From Pleionea litopenaei (GTDB lineage: Bacteria; Pseudomonadota; Gammaproteobacteria; Enterobacterales; Kangiellaceae): a stretch of 64,000 nucleotides of DNA. The notes beneath the pieces are model-generated. The model made no database searches and had not been told where the DNA came from. It saw only the letters and a list, made by a program, of their open reading frames with translations. Positions 45,782 through 54,086 of the stretch are shown in pieces. How positions within the stretch are numbered: the stretch's first letter is position 1; every line of letters starts with the position of its first letter. The position numbers and the translations under genes are program-made. The DNA is taken from the NCBI RefSeq assembly GCF_031198435.1, contig NZ_CP133548.1:4064001-4128000 (forward strand). The letters are read 5' to 3'.

Positions 45782-47209
45782 TTAAGCGACGGCTGGCGAT
45801 GCATCGTTGGCTGTGGCTTCTTTCGGTGCCGCCATGGTTTTAAACATGTTGTATGCCATGATTAACATACCGCTTAAGAACAAAATTCCACCGACTAAAC
45901 GGATGGCGTAGAAAGGCGCTTTCATTTCTAGCGATTCAACGAAGGTGTAGGTAAGCGTGCCGTCTTCGTTGAATGAACGCCACATAATACCTTCCATTAC
46001 ACCGGCAATCCACATGGCTGCGATGTAAAGTACGACACCCACGGTTGCTATCCAGAAATGCCAGTTGATTAATTTTGTGCTGTACATTTCTTTTTGACCG
46101 AACATACGCGGTAACATGTAGTACATCGCGCCGATCGAAACGAAAGCAACCCAACCCAAGGCACCTGAGTGAACATGACCGATGGTCCATTCGGTGTAGT
46201 GAGAGAGCGCATTGACGGTTTTAATCGCCATCATAGGACCTTCAAACGTCGACATACCGTAGAACGATAATGAAACGATTAAGAACTTCAAAATAGGATC
46301 CGTACGCAATTTATGCCAAGCACCCGATAAGGTCATGATACCGTTGATCATTCCGCCCCAAGATGGCGCAAGCAAGATAAGTGACATGATCATACCCAAT
46401 GACTGAGCCCAGTCGGGTAGGGCGGTGTAATGTAGATGATGAGGACCAGCCCACATATAAACAGCGATTAGTGCCCAGAAGTGAACAATCGATAAGCGGT
46501 AAGAGTAGACCGGACGGCCTGCTTGCTTAGGCACGTAATAGTACATCATGCCCAAGAAGCCGGCGGTTAAGAAGAAACCGACCGCATTGTGACCGTACCA
46601 CCATTGAACCATGGCATCGACGGCACCTGAATAAACTGAATAAGATTTGGTCCAACTGAGAGGAATGGCTGCACTGTTGACAATGTGCAATACCGCAACC
46701 GTCAGAATAAACGCGCCATAGAACCAGTTTGCTACATAAATGTGAGGGCTCTTGCGCTTCATGATTGTCCCAAAGTAAACCACCGCGTAGGCAACCCAGA
46801 CTAAGGCAATCAAAATATCGATAGGCCACTCAAGTTCTGCGTATTCTTTGCTTGAGGTTAAGCCAAGTGGCAAAGTGATCGCTGCAAGAACAATGACCAG
46901 TTGCCAGCCCCAAAATACGAACCCTGCTAAGAAGTTGCTGATCAGAGGGGTTTGACAAGTGCGTTGTACCACATAGAGCGAGGTACACATCAGTGCGCAG
47001 CCACCAAACGCAAAAATAACCGCATTCGTGTGTAGCGGTCGAATTCGCGAGTAAGTGAGCCACGGAGTGTCAAAGTTGAGTTCAGGGAATAGAAGCTGCG
47101 CAGCGATGAATACACCCACTGCCATACCCACAATCCCCCATATAACAGTCATAACAGCAAACTGCCGTACAACTGTATAGTTATAGGACGGTGCGTTTGT
47201 CTCAGTCAT
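45782..47209 (-). CDS. ccoN: cbb3 oxidase catalytic subunit CcoN
   Basis: 475 residues, about twelve membrane helices. The conserved histidine-rich segments are present: [14 protein letters not shown] (low-spin heme b), [15 protein letters not shown] (CuB region with Tyr-x-His), [13 protein letters not shown] and [15 protein letters not shown]. It reduces O2 with high affinity and pumps protons. First gene of ccoNOQPGHI, with a predicted FNR-controlled promoter upstream. Confidence 0.97.
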   Translation of the reverse strand: MTETNAPSYNYTVVRQFAVMTVIWGIVGMAVGVFIAAQLLFPELNFDTPWLTYSRIRPLHTNAVIFAFGGCALMCTSLYVVQRTCQTPLISNFLAGFVFWGWQLVIVLAAITLPLGLTSSKEYAELEWPIDILIALVWVAYAVVYFGTIMKRKSPHIYVANWFYGAFILTVAVLHIVNSAAIPLSWTKSYSVYSGAVDAMVQWWYGHNAVGFFLTAGFLGMMYYYVPKQAGRPVYSYRLSIVHFWALIAVYMWAGPHHLHYTALPDWAQSLGMIMSLILLAPSWGGMINGIMTLSGAWHKLRTDPILKFLIVSLSFYGMSTFEGPMMAIKTVNALSHYTEWTIGHVHSGALGWVAFVSIGAMYYMLPRMFGQKEMYSTKLINWHFWIATVGVVLYIAAMWIAGVMEGIMWRSFNEDGTLTYTFVESLEMKAPFYAIRLVGGILFLSGMLIMAYNMFKTMAAPKEATANDASPAVA

Positions 47210-47251
47210 ATTTGGTTCCAGATATTATTTTTAAGGTTTAACGACGATGTG

Positions 47252-47293
47252 ATTCTGCACTGAACACGGTCAAGGTTTCCTGACTTGGATCAA
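47252..47293 (-). promoter_or_regulatory. Candidate class II FNR/ANR promoter of ccoN
   Basis: FNR-like box CTGACTTGGATCAA (47280-47293), 8 of the 10 defined positions of TTGATnnnnATCAA. On the minus strand a -10 like CAGAAT ends at 47252, placing the start site at about 47245, so the box is centred at -41.5, the class II activator position. Oxygen-limited induction of cbb3 through FNR/ANR is standard. Confidence 0.6.
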
Positions 47294-47584
47294 TGGTCGG
47301 GTTCAAAATGTCTCAAATTTCGATATTCCAACCCCTGTTCCAAACAACATTCAGGGCATCCAAAGTGGTTGCTTCGGAAACTTAGGCGTAATTATATATG
47401 ATAATTAAGGATGCAGCGCACAAAAATCGCAAAAAAACTGAGAAAAAAGCCAGCATTCGCTCGAAAAAACAGCAGATGCAGCAGTGCCTTAGCCGAGATC
47501 AGGCATTTCAGTATTTTTACTGACTGTGTCATTATTTATAGACAATCAGCGCCGTTAATATTTTTCTGCAGGAAACAACATAAA

Positions 47585-48730
47585 GTGATTTCAATCGACA
47601 GCAAGCTTCCAGATGTTGGAACAACGATTTTTACCGTGATGTCTCAGTATGCACAACAACACCAAGCGATTAATTTGTCGCAAGGCTTTCCCGATTTTGA
47701 TGGCGATGACTTTCTCAAACAACGAGTCAGTCACTACATCAACTCGGGACTGAATCAATATGCACCCATGACAGGCTTGGTTCAGTTAAGAGAACAAATC
47801 GCGAATAAAATTGATTCTCAATACGGCTTAGAAGTATGCCCAGATCGGCAAGTGACGGTTACTTCCGGTGCCACCGAAGCTCTTTTTGCAGCGATTATGG
47901 CCGTGGTAAAAACGGGTGATGAAGTGGTGGTTTTAGACCCTGCTTACGACAGCTATGATCCTGCCATTCGGCTGGCTGGCGGCAAAGCCGTGCACGTTGC
48001 TTTAAACGATGATTTTTCTATCAATTTCGATGCATTGAGGCAAGCATGCAATGCACGCACTCGACTATTGATTATTAATAGCCCGCATAATCCAAGTGGC
48101 GCGACCATTAGTTATGAAGACATGTTGTCGCTGCAGTCATTGGTGCTGGAGTTTGATACCTTGCTGTTGAGTGATGAAGTGTACGAACACATTATTTTCG
48201 ACGGCGCTGATCACCAAAGTGCTTTACGCTTTAGCGAACTTGCACAGCGAAGCTTTGTCGTCAGCTCATTCGGAAAGACGTTCCATACCACGGGCTGGAA
48301 AGTCGGGTATTGCGTTGCTCCAGCCGAATTATCGACAGAGTTTCGAAAAGTTCACCAATATTTAACCTTCAGCACGTCGACGCCGATGCAAGCCGCCATT
48401 GCCGATACCTTAGCTGAAAAGCCCGAATTGTGGCAAAACTTGCCCCGTTTTTATCAACAAAAACGCGATCATTTACAACAAGCGTTAGCGCCGAGTCGGC
48501 TGAAGCTTTTGCCTTGTCGAGGAACGTACTTTCAAGTCGTTGATTATTCCGCAATCAGTGATCTCAACGAACTCGATTTTGCCAAGTGGCTAACCCGCGA
48601 AGTGAAGGTCGCGGTTATCCCTATTTCAGTTTTTTATCAACAACCGCGAGAACAAAAGCTAGCGCGCTTGTGTTTTGCAAAAAATGAATCGACCTTAACT
48701 CAAGCGGCGGAGCGATTATGTCAACTGTAG
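47585..48730 (+). CDS. ybdL: Methionine aminotransferase (YbdL-like, class I/II PLP)
   Basis: 381 residues from the GTG at 47585 (AGGA about 11 bases upstream); the open frame from 47411 adds 58 basic, unconserved residues and is not accepted. Fold-type I motifs: INLSQGFPDFDG, NSPHNPSG, and the PLP lysine in SFGKTFHTTGWKVGY. Transaminates methionine and aromatic amino acids with 2-oxo acids, with glutamine as donor in some members. Overlaps the omega-amidase gene by 13 bases, a known functional pair in methionine salvage. Confidence 0.9.
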   Translation: MISIDSKLPDVGTTIFTVMSQYAQQHQAINLSQGFPDFDGDDFLKQRVSHYINSGLNQYAPMTGLVQLREQIANKIDSQYGLEVCPDRQVTVTSGATEALFAAIMAVVKTGDEVVVLDPAYDSYDPAIRLAGGKAVHVALNDDFSINFDALRQACNARTRLLIINSPHNPSGATISYEDMLSLQSLVLEFDTLLLSDEVYEHIIFDGADHQSALRFSELAQRSFVVSSFGKTFHTTGWKVGYCVAPAELSTEFRKVHQYLTFSTSTPMQAAIADTLAEKPELWQNLPRFYQQKRDHLQQALAPSRLKLLPCRGTYFQVVDYSAISDLNELDFAKWLTREVKVAVIPISVFYQQPREQKLARLCFAKNESTLTQAAERLCQL

Positions 48731-49578
48731 TTTCCGAAGTGAGTGATAGTAGCCATTCTCAAGAGTTAAACGTCGCTGCTTTACAGTTTGCGCCCCAGTG
48801 GCAAAGTCCGAGAGCCAGTTTGGATGAAATTGAAGCCTTGGTTGAGGCTCACCTTGATCCACTGAGTCGCTGTGATCTTATTGTGTTGCCTGAAATGTTT
48901 GCAACCGGATTTTCACTGGACGAAACGGCGGCAGAAGAACCGGGTGGAGCCATTTTTCAATGGATGAAATCTCTTTCGAAACGACTACAAGCAGCCGTGA
49001 TTGGCAGCGTTAAAGTACGTGATGGTGATCAGTTGTTTAATCGTCTGTACTGGGTTCAAGAAAATCCGCCGTTAAAGGGACAAGGTGACTCAATCATCCA
49101 CTACGACAAAGTGCATTTATTCGGGGCCGAGAGAAAGCGCATCAGCGCCGGCAACCAGCGAGTAATTGTTCAATATCGAGGTTTCCGGCTATTTTTGCAA
49201 ACCTGCTATGACCTTCGTTTCCCAGTGTTTTGTCGAAATGTCGATGACTATGATGTTTTGATTAATATAGCATCATGGCCAAAGCCGAGAATTGCGCACT
49301 GGCATGCATTATTGAGAGCCCGAGCAATTGAAAACTTAAGCTTTAGTATTGGTGTGAATCGAATCGGAAGCGATGGCAACGGATGGGAATACCAAGGAGG
49401 AACCGAAATTTATTCGCCGCTTGGTGAGTGTCTTGCGAATGCGCAAAATGAACAATGCGAGTGGGTGTTTGCAACTTTGTCGTTGCAGTCGTTACAAGAA
49501 ACCCGTCAAACCTTTCGATTTATTGATGATAGAGATGAATTTGAATGGTCTCGAATTCAAACTCAGTTTTGGGATTAA
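48718..49578 (+). CDS. yafV: Omega-amidase, nitrilase superfamily (YafV/NIT2-like)
   Basis: 286 residues. Catalytic triad Glu (VLPEMFATGFS), Lys (YDKVHLFG) and Cys (QTCYDLRFPVF). Hydrolyses 2-oxoglutaramate and 2-oxosuccinamate. Coupled to the aminotransferase, it would pull glutamine-dependent transamination of the methionine keto acid forward. The N-terminal 15 or so residues extend beyond the family norm, because the start lies inside the upstream gene. Confidence 0.9.
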   Translation: MSTVVSEVSDSSHSQELNVAALQFAPQWQSPRASLDEIEALVEAHLDPLSRCDLIVLPEMFATGFSLDETAAEEPGGAIFQWMKSLSKRLQAAVIGSVKVRDGDQLFNRLYWVQENPPLKGQGDSIIHYDKVHLFGAERKRISAGNQRVIVQYRGFRLFLQTCYDLRFPVFCRNVDDYDVLINIASWPKPRIAHWHALLRARAIENLSFSIGVNRIGSDGNGWEYQGGTEIYSPLGECLANAQNEQCEWVFATLSLQSLQETRQTFRFIDDRDEFEWSRIQTQFWD

Positions 49579-49683
49579 CGTCATCTTTAAAGCGTTTGAT
49601 GGTTCCTCAAGCATTAAGTCTTATTGATCTATTCACAAGCTTTGTGCGTAAATGTAACTTTGTCATAGTGTAGGTACATAAGT

Positions 49684-50085
49684 ATGTCGAGCGTCAAGCC
49701 GCTGTCCAACGCAACCCACGATTACTGCTTAAACAATGCGGTTATTCATATTAAAGATTTACGGCTTCGAACCTTCATTGGATTCAATCCAGAAGAACTC
49801 GAAAAGCAGCAAGACATTATCATCAATGCTGAAATTGAATTTGACGCCAGTAAGCCCTGTATCAGTGATAATGAGCAAGAAACCCTCGATTACAAGGTAA
49901 TAACCAAGGCGATGATTGCACACGTCGAACAGGGTCGATTCCGTTTAATAGAAAAATTGGCGGCCGATTTGCTTGATATTATTATGGAGCAATCGCAAGT
50001 ATTGCGAGCAACCGTTTGCGTCGACAAACCGCATGCGTTGCGCTTTTCTGACTCCGTTGCCATTACCTTAACCGCCGTTCGCTGA
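49684..50085 (+). CDS. folX: Dihydroneopterin triphosphate 2'-epimerase FolX
   Basis: 133 residues, a FolB-like fold. VIHIKDLRLRTFIGFNPEE and DYKVITKAMIAHVEQGRFRLIEKLA match FolX more than FolB. It epimerises 7,8-dihydroneopterin triphosphate to the monapterin form. Five bases ahead of folM, so they form an operon. FolB activity cannot be excluded from sequence alone. Confidence 0.88.
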   Translation: MSSVKPLSNATHDYCLNNAVIHIKDLRLRTFIGFNPEELEKQQDIIINAEIEFDASKPCISDNEQETLDYKVITKAMIAHVEQGRFRLIEKLAADLLDIIMEQSQVLRATVCVDKPHALRFSDSVAITLTAVR

Positions 50086-50090
50086 CGGTT

Positions 50091-50807
50091 ATGTCGTCTC
50101 CAATTATTATTACCGGTGGCGCGCAACGCCTCGGTCGAGCATGTGCCTTGCACTTGGCTAAACAAGGCTACCCGGTGGTCATAACCTATCGAAGTGCCGA
50201 TCACGATTTACAAGCCTTGCAGCAAGCAGGGATCACCTGTGTACAGGCTGACTTTTCAGATACTCATGGAATTGAGTCTTTCATCGAGTTAATCAAGCAA
50301 GATTTTTCTTTTTTAAGGGCGATCATTCATAATGCCTCGACTTGGCAAAGTGATGAGCATGCGGAGAATCGCAGTGAGGTGTTCGATGCGATGTTTTCGG
50401 TTCATGCTAAAGCACCTTATTTAATGAACTTTGGTTTGTCTGAGCTATTGCTCGCGCAGGCAAATCAGGGCAAGCGTGCGGACATCATCCATTTAACCGA
50501 TTATGTGGCTCGCAAAGGCAGCCGCAAGCATCTGGCTTATGCAGCAAGCAAAGCCGCGTTGGATAATTTAACCTTGAGCTTCGCGACGCATCTTGCGCCG
50601 CTGGTAAAGGTGAATAGCATTGCGCCGGCGTTGTTGATGTTTAATGAGCAGGATTCTGAGCAATATCGCGAGAAGGCCAAGAAAAAATCACTGCTGCCAC
50701 CAGCTCCCGGTGCTGAAGAGGGGGTTAAAGCTGTGGATTACTTATTGAACAGTGATTATGTCACCGGGCAAATTTTAGCGCTAGATGGTGGTCGTCACCT
50801 GGTTTAG
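50091..50807 (+). CDS. folM: Dihydromonapterin reductase FolM (SDR family)
   Basis: 238 residues. NADP-binding ITGGAQRLGRACALHLA, catalytic Tyr-x3-Lys in AYAASKAALDNL, and the C-terminal NSDYVTGQILALDGGRHL typical of FolM. It makes tetrahydromonapterin, cofactor of phenylalanine hydroxylase in some gammaproteobacteria, and has weak DHFR activity. With folX upstream and folE downstream it completes the pathway from GTP. Confidence 0.9.
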   Translation: MSSPIIITGGAQRLGRACALHLAKQGYPVVITYRSADHDLQALQQAGITCVQADFSDTHGIESFIELIKQDFSFLRAIIHNASTWQSDEHAENRSEVFDAMFSVHAKAPYLMNFGLSELLLAQANQGKRADIIHLTDYVARKGSRKHLAYAASKAALDNLTLSFATHLAPLVKVNSIAPALLMFNEQDSEQYREKAKKKSLLPPAPGAEEGVKAVDYLLNSDYVTGQILALDGGRHLV

Positions 50808-51029
50808 CTTGGCCTCTTTTAACAAGTCAAACATGTAGATAAAAAGCCAAACACGAAGAAACCAAACACAATAATTAAACAAAATTAGACAAATAGTCAA
50901 AAAACGGTAACCTAAGCGTCTTTTTTTAGCGTATGAGTCTATAACCCATCATTATTCGATATCTTTGTAGAGGGTATCTTAAAAAGTAGAGTACGCTGAC
51001 TCGCAGGCGGCGAAAATTTAGGAAAAACT

Positions 51030-51722
51030 ATGGCGACAGCAATTTCAAAACCTTCGGTAGATCTTGAACAAGCAACCGCTTCTCCTATCTCAGAAGAAGC
51101 GCGGCAGGTGCGTGAGGCTCTAATAAAGCGAGGCTTAGAAACGCCCTTGGTGGCGAACCCGTTAACTCGTGATCAAAAGTACGACCGTATTCGAGTCGCC
51201 ATGAGCGATGTGATGGATGCCCTTGGTCTTGACACCAATGACGATAGTCTTACAGAAACACCTCATCGCATCGCTAAAATGTATGTCGATGAGATTTTCT
51301 CTGGTTTAGATTATCAGCAGTTTCCAAAAGTCACGGTGATCGATAACAAAATGCAAGTCGAAGAAATGGTTAAGGTTCGAGAAATCAGTGTGACCAGTAC
51401 TTGCGAACATCACTTTGTGACCATCGACGGGGTAGCCACGGTGGCTTATATTCCAAAAGATAAGATTATTGGATTATCGAAGATTAATCGAATTGTTCGC
51501 TTTTTCGCGCAGCGACCTCAAGTACAAGAGCGATTAACCCAGCAGGTATTGATTGCGCTGCAAACATTGCTAGGAACGGATGATGTCGCGGTAACGGTTA
51601 AAGCTACGCACTATTGTGTCAAAGCACGCGGAGTCATGGATGCCAATTCTTCAACGGAAACGACTGCGCTCGGCGGTGCCTTTAAGGCCAACGCGAAAAC
51701 ACGCGCAGAATTTTTAGCTTAG
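51030..51722 (+). CDS. folE: GTP cyclohydrolase I
   Basis: 230 residues, type IA. Zinc ligands Cys and His in [13 protein letters not shown] and Cys in [31 protein letters not shown] is near-identical to E. coli FolE. It converts GTP to dihydroneopterin triphosphate, the substrate of FolX next door. The first 20 or so residues are an extra, low-complexity extension. It follows folM by 222 bases, with AGGAAAA before the ATG, so it may have its own promoter. Confidence 0.96.
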   Translation: MATAISKPSVDLEQATASPISEEARQVREALIKRGLETPLVANPLTRDQKYDRIRVAMSDVMDALGLDTNDDSLTETPHRIAKMYVDEIFSGLDYQQFPKVTVIDNKMQVEEMVKVREISVTSTCEHHFVTIDGVATVAYIPKDKIIGLSKINRIVRFFAQRPQVQERLTQQVLIALQTLLGTDDVAVTVKATHYCVKARGVMDANSSTETTALGGAFKANAKTRAEFLA

Positions 51723-51745
51723 ACTGAATTGTTTTGAACGGTAAT

Positions 51746-51776
51746 AAAAAGCAGCGCCAAGGCGCTGCTTTTTTGT
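51746..51776 (+). terminator. Strong terminator after folE
   Basis: GCAGCGCC/GGCGCTGC stem, 2-base loop, flanked by A and T runs. It lies between convergent folE (plus) and the universal stress gene (minus) and works on both strands. Confidence 0.9.
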
Positions 51777-51789
51777 TTTGACTGTGCGA

Positions 51790-52746
51790 CTAGTGGGTAT
51801 CAAGCGCATTAAAGTTTCGATGCTTCACTGCGACTAAATCGCAGGCAGTTTGGTCGAGTAAACTCTCTGCTGTACTGCCCAGCAATCCTGAGCGGTAGGT
51901 AGTACCGACAACGATGGCCGCTGCTTTGTGTTCTTCGCATGCTTTAATCAAGGTTTCAACTGGGTCGCCTTCTAAAAACAACATTTGCTGATCGTCAAGC
52001 TGATGTTGTTTTTGCAATTCGGTTAGTTGTTCGCGATGATTGGTCCGTAAATTTTCGAGCAATTGTTGATGATCGTCTGGCGTATCAAGTACCACAAATT
52101 GGCCCATCACTCCGGCACTGGCGGTGCTGTTCATAACCACTTCCCAACCAATAGGATCAAACGCATGACAAACTTTTAGTGGTAAGTTCAGTGCCACTGC
52201 GAGTGCTTGTGCATGTCGAATAACATGACTGTCTAATTTTGATGACTGGCTTTCTGCATGACTCGGATCCACCGCCGCTAAAATGCATTGGCTGTCTTGC
52301 CACGGCTGGCCTTTCGAAAGTAATAATGGCTGAGGGCATGATTTTAACAATTGATAGTCGCTTGGCGTGAATAGCCAACGCTGAATGCCTTGCCGTGGGT
52401 TCGCCGATTTTATGATCCAATCGACATTCAACTCATCGGCTCTTTTTAGTATCGCTTCGTAATAAGGCTTATGCCACTGTGCTTCGCAGACATAGGAAAT
52501 ATTTTTGTGTTCGTATTTTTCAGCTAAGAGGTTCAGTCGTTTGATATGTTCTCGTTTTAAATGCGCAATGGCTTTTTCTAAGCTGTCAGGTTGTAGCATT
52601 AAGTTTGACGCAATTGAAGAGCGATAATCACAAATCATTAACGTGACTTCGAGGGATTGCTGCTCAGCAAATTGGTGGAGTTTTGCGAATAACGTTTCAT
52701 CCGGATGCTGTGGATGAAGGTCCATCAATACTTTTACCTGGCTCAT
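51790..52746 (-). CDS. Universal stress protein, two-domain (UspE-like)
   Basis: 318 residues from the ATG at 52746, which has AAAGGA about 8 bases upstream; an ATG at 52773 lacks one. Two tandem Usp domains (about 1-145 and 150-315). The second keeps an ATP-loop-like VVGTTYRSGLLGSTAESLL; the first is degenerate, as in UspE. Tandem with another Usp gene upstream on the same strand; the two are only moderately similar. Confidence 0.88.
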   Translation of the reverse strand: MSQVKVLMDLHPQHPDETLFAKLHQFAEQQSLEVTLMICDYRSSIASNLMLQPDSLEKAIAHLKREHIKRLNLLAEKYEHKNISYVCEAQWHKPYYEAILKRADELNVDWIIKSANPRQGIQRWLFTPSDYQLLKSCPQPLLLSKGQPWQDSQCILAAVDPSHAESQSSKLDSHVIRHAQALAVALNLPLKVCHAFDPIGWEVVMNSTASAGVMGQFVVLDTPDDHQQLLENLRTNHREQLTELQKQHQLDDQQMLFLEGDPVETLIKACEEHKAAAIVVGTTYRSGLLGSTAESLLDQTACDLVAVKHRNFNALDTH

Positions 52747-52897
52747 GCTTCGTTTCCTTTTCTTGAATGCCATTTGCTTAAGTTAGCCCAATCACTTCGT
52801 GGACGCAACTTTGCGTCAATCTTTGAATGTCACCCTATTGAATGGTGGAATGGCACCGATAATCAGTCGATAATTACTTCAATAGCAAACGTTGATA

Positions 52898-53815
52898 TTA
52901 AGCTTCAAAGTCATCGGGTTTTAGAGCGAGCACTTCGCATTTTAATCGGGCTAGCACTCGCTCAGCGGTGTTTCCCATAAATGCGGCGGTTAAACCGGTT
53001 CGACCGACAGTCCCCATGACCACAACCTGAGCGTTTAACTTTTCTGCAGTTGCAGGAATTTTATCTTCGGCTAAACCTTCAATCACATGTATATGTTGTT
53101 CGTGAATGCAATGCGAAGCCACTAACTCTTGCATTTTGTTGTTATGGTACTGACTGACTTTTAAACGCAGCTGTTCTTTATTTAAATTCGGGTAGTTGTT
53201 AGGGGCGTCAAGCAACGGGCTCATATGGGTATTGATCAAGTGAGCATCGGCATGTAGTAGCTCTGCTAGAACTTGAAGAGTATCAATGATCTTATGATTG
53301 AGTTGCTGATGTTCTCTGTCTACTTGAGTACAACACACGGCCCCTAGAATCGCCCCGTCAGTTTGCCAGTGTGCTTCTCTTACCAGTAGAAGAGACGACT
53401 GGCAGAGTCTTAGCAGGTGCCAATCAACGGGCATAACAAAGGGGTTTTGCGAACTAGCGTCAGAGCTGATCCGTTTGATGGTTAAATCGAATGAGTGATC
53501 AGCAACGTATTCTAAAATGGCTTGAGCCGTTTTTTTATGCCAAACCACGGCCGTCGAGTAGGTAATATTGGGGTGTTTGAATGTTTCGCTAAGCTGACTT
53601 AGATAATTTTCACGTGCTGAATAATACTGCTGGCGCAGTTGTTTTCGTTCATCCGGTGCCAAGACGGCTGTTAGCTCAAGTGCCGGAACGTATAAGGCGC
53701 TGAACAGCGTAATTTCAATCGGTCCTTGTTCTGCAAAGATTAAAGCTCGCTCTAAAGCCGGCTGAGTCTCCGCTTCTCGAGTAATAACCACTAAAATGCG
53801 TTTAATTGTTTCCAT
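52898..53815 (-). CDS. uspE: Universal stress protein, two-domain (UspE-like)
   Basis: 305 residues, two Usp domains. The second has the full ATP-binding motif GTVGRTGLTAAFMGNTAERVL with VLALKPDDF at the end, as in E. coli UspE. The first resembles KRILVVITR starts. UspE acts in stress survival, motility and aggregation. Upstream of the paralogue by about 150 bases. Confidence 0.88.
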   Translation of the reverse strand: METIKRILVVITREAETQPALERALIFAEQGPIEITLFSALYVPALELTAVLAPDERKQLRQQYYSARENYLSQLSETFKHPNITYSTAVVWHKKTAQAILEYVADHSFDLTIKRISSDASSQNPFVMPVDWHLLRLCQSSLLLVREAHWQTDGAILGAVCCTQVDREHQQLNHKIIDTLQVLAELLHADAHLINTHMSPLLDAPNNYPNLNKEQLRLKVSQYHNNKMQELVASHCIHEQHIHVIEGLAEDKIPATAEKLNAQVVVMGTVGRTGLTAAFMGNTAERVLARLKCEVLALKPDDFEA

Positions 53816-54086
53816 CAGTCACTCCGCTTTTAGGCCCACGTAACTATTCTTTGTTTACTTTAGTGGCCATTGTTGCGAATAATTGCCCGTCATGTATTGA
53901 CCCAGATCAGCGCGGCGCAGAATTGCATTTGTGAAATTTGAGATACAAACGTTTACAAATGTAGGCTGAAATCGAGCACTCAGCACTCGCAAATTCATTG
54001 GCGTTAGATATAATCAAAGCTCTGTTCGATCTGAGAACATACTCAGAAGAAGTAAAGTCTTTAATATTCAAATAGTTGGGGTGTTT

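Noticed and set aside
47411-47584. N-terminal extension of the aminotransferase
   Set aside because: It is basic, unlike the family, and the GTG at 47585 with a ribosome site gives the standard protein length. The stretch also overlaps the presumed ccoN upstream region.
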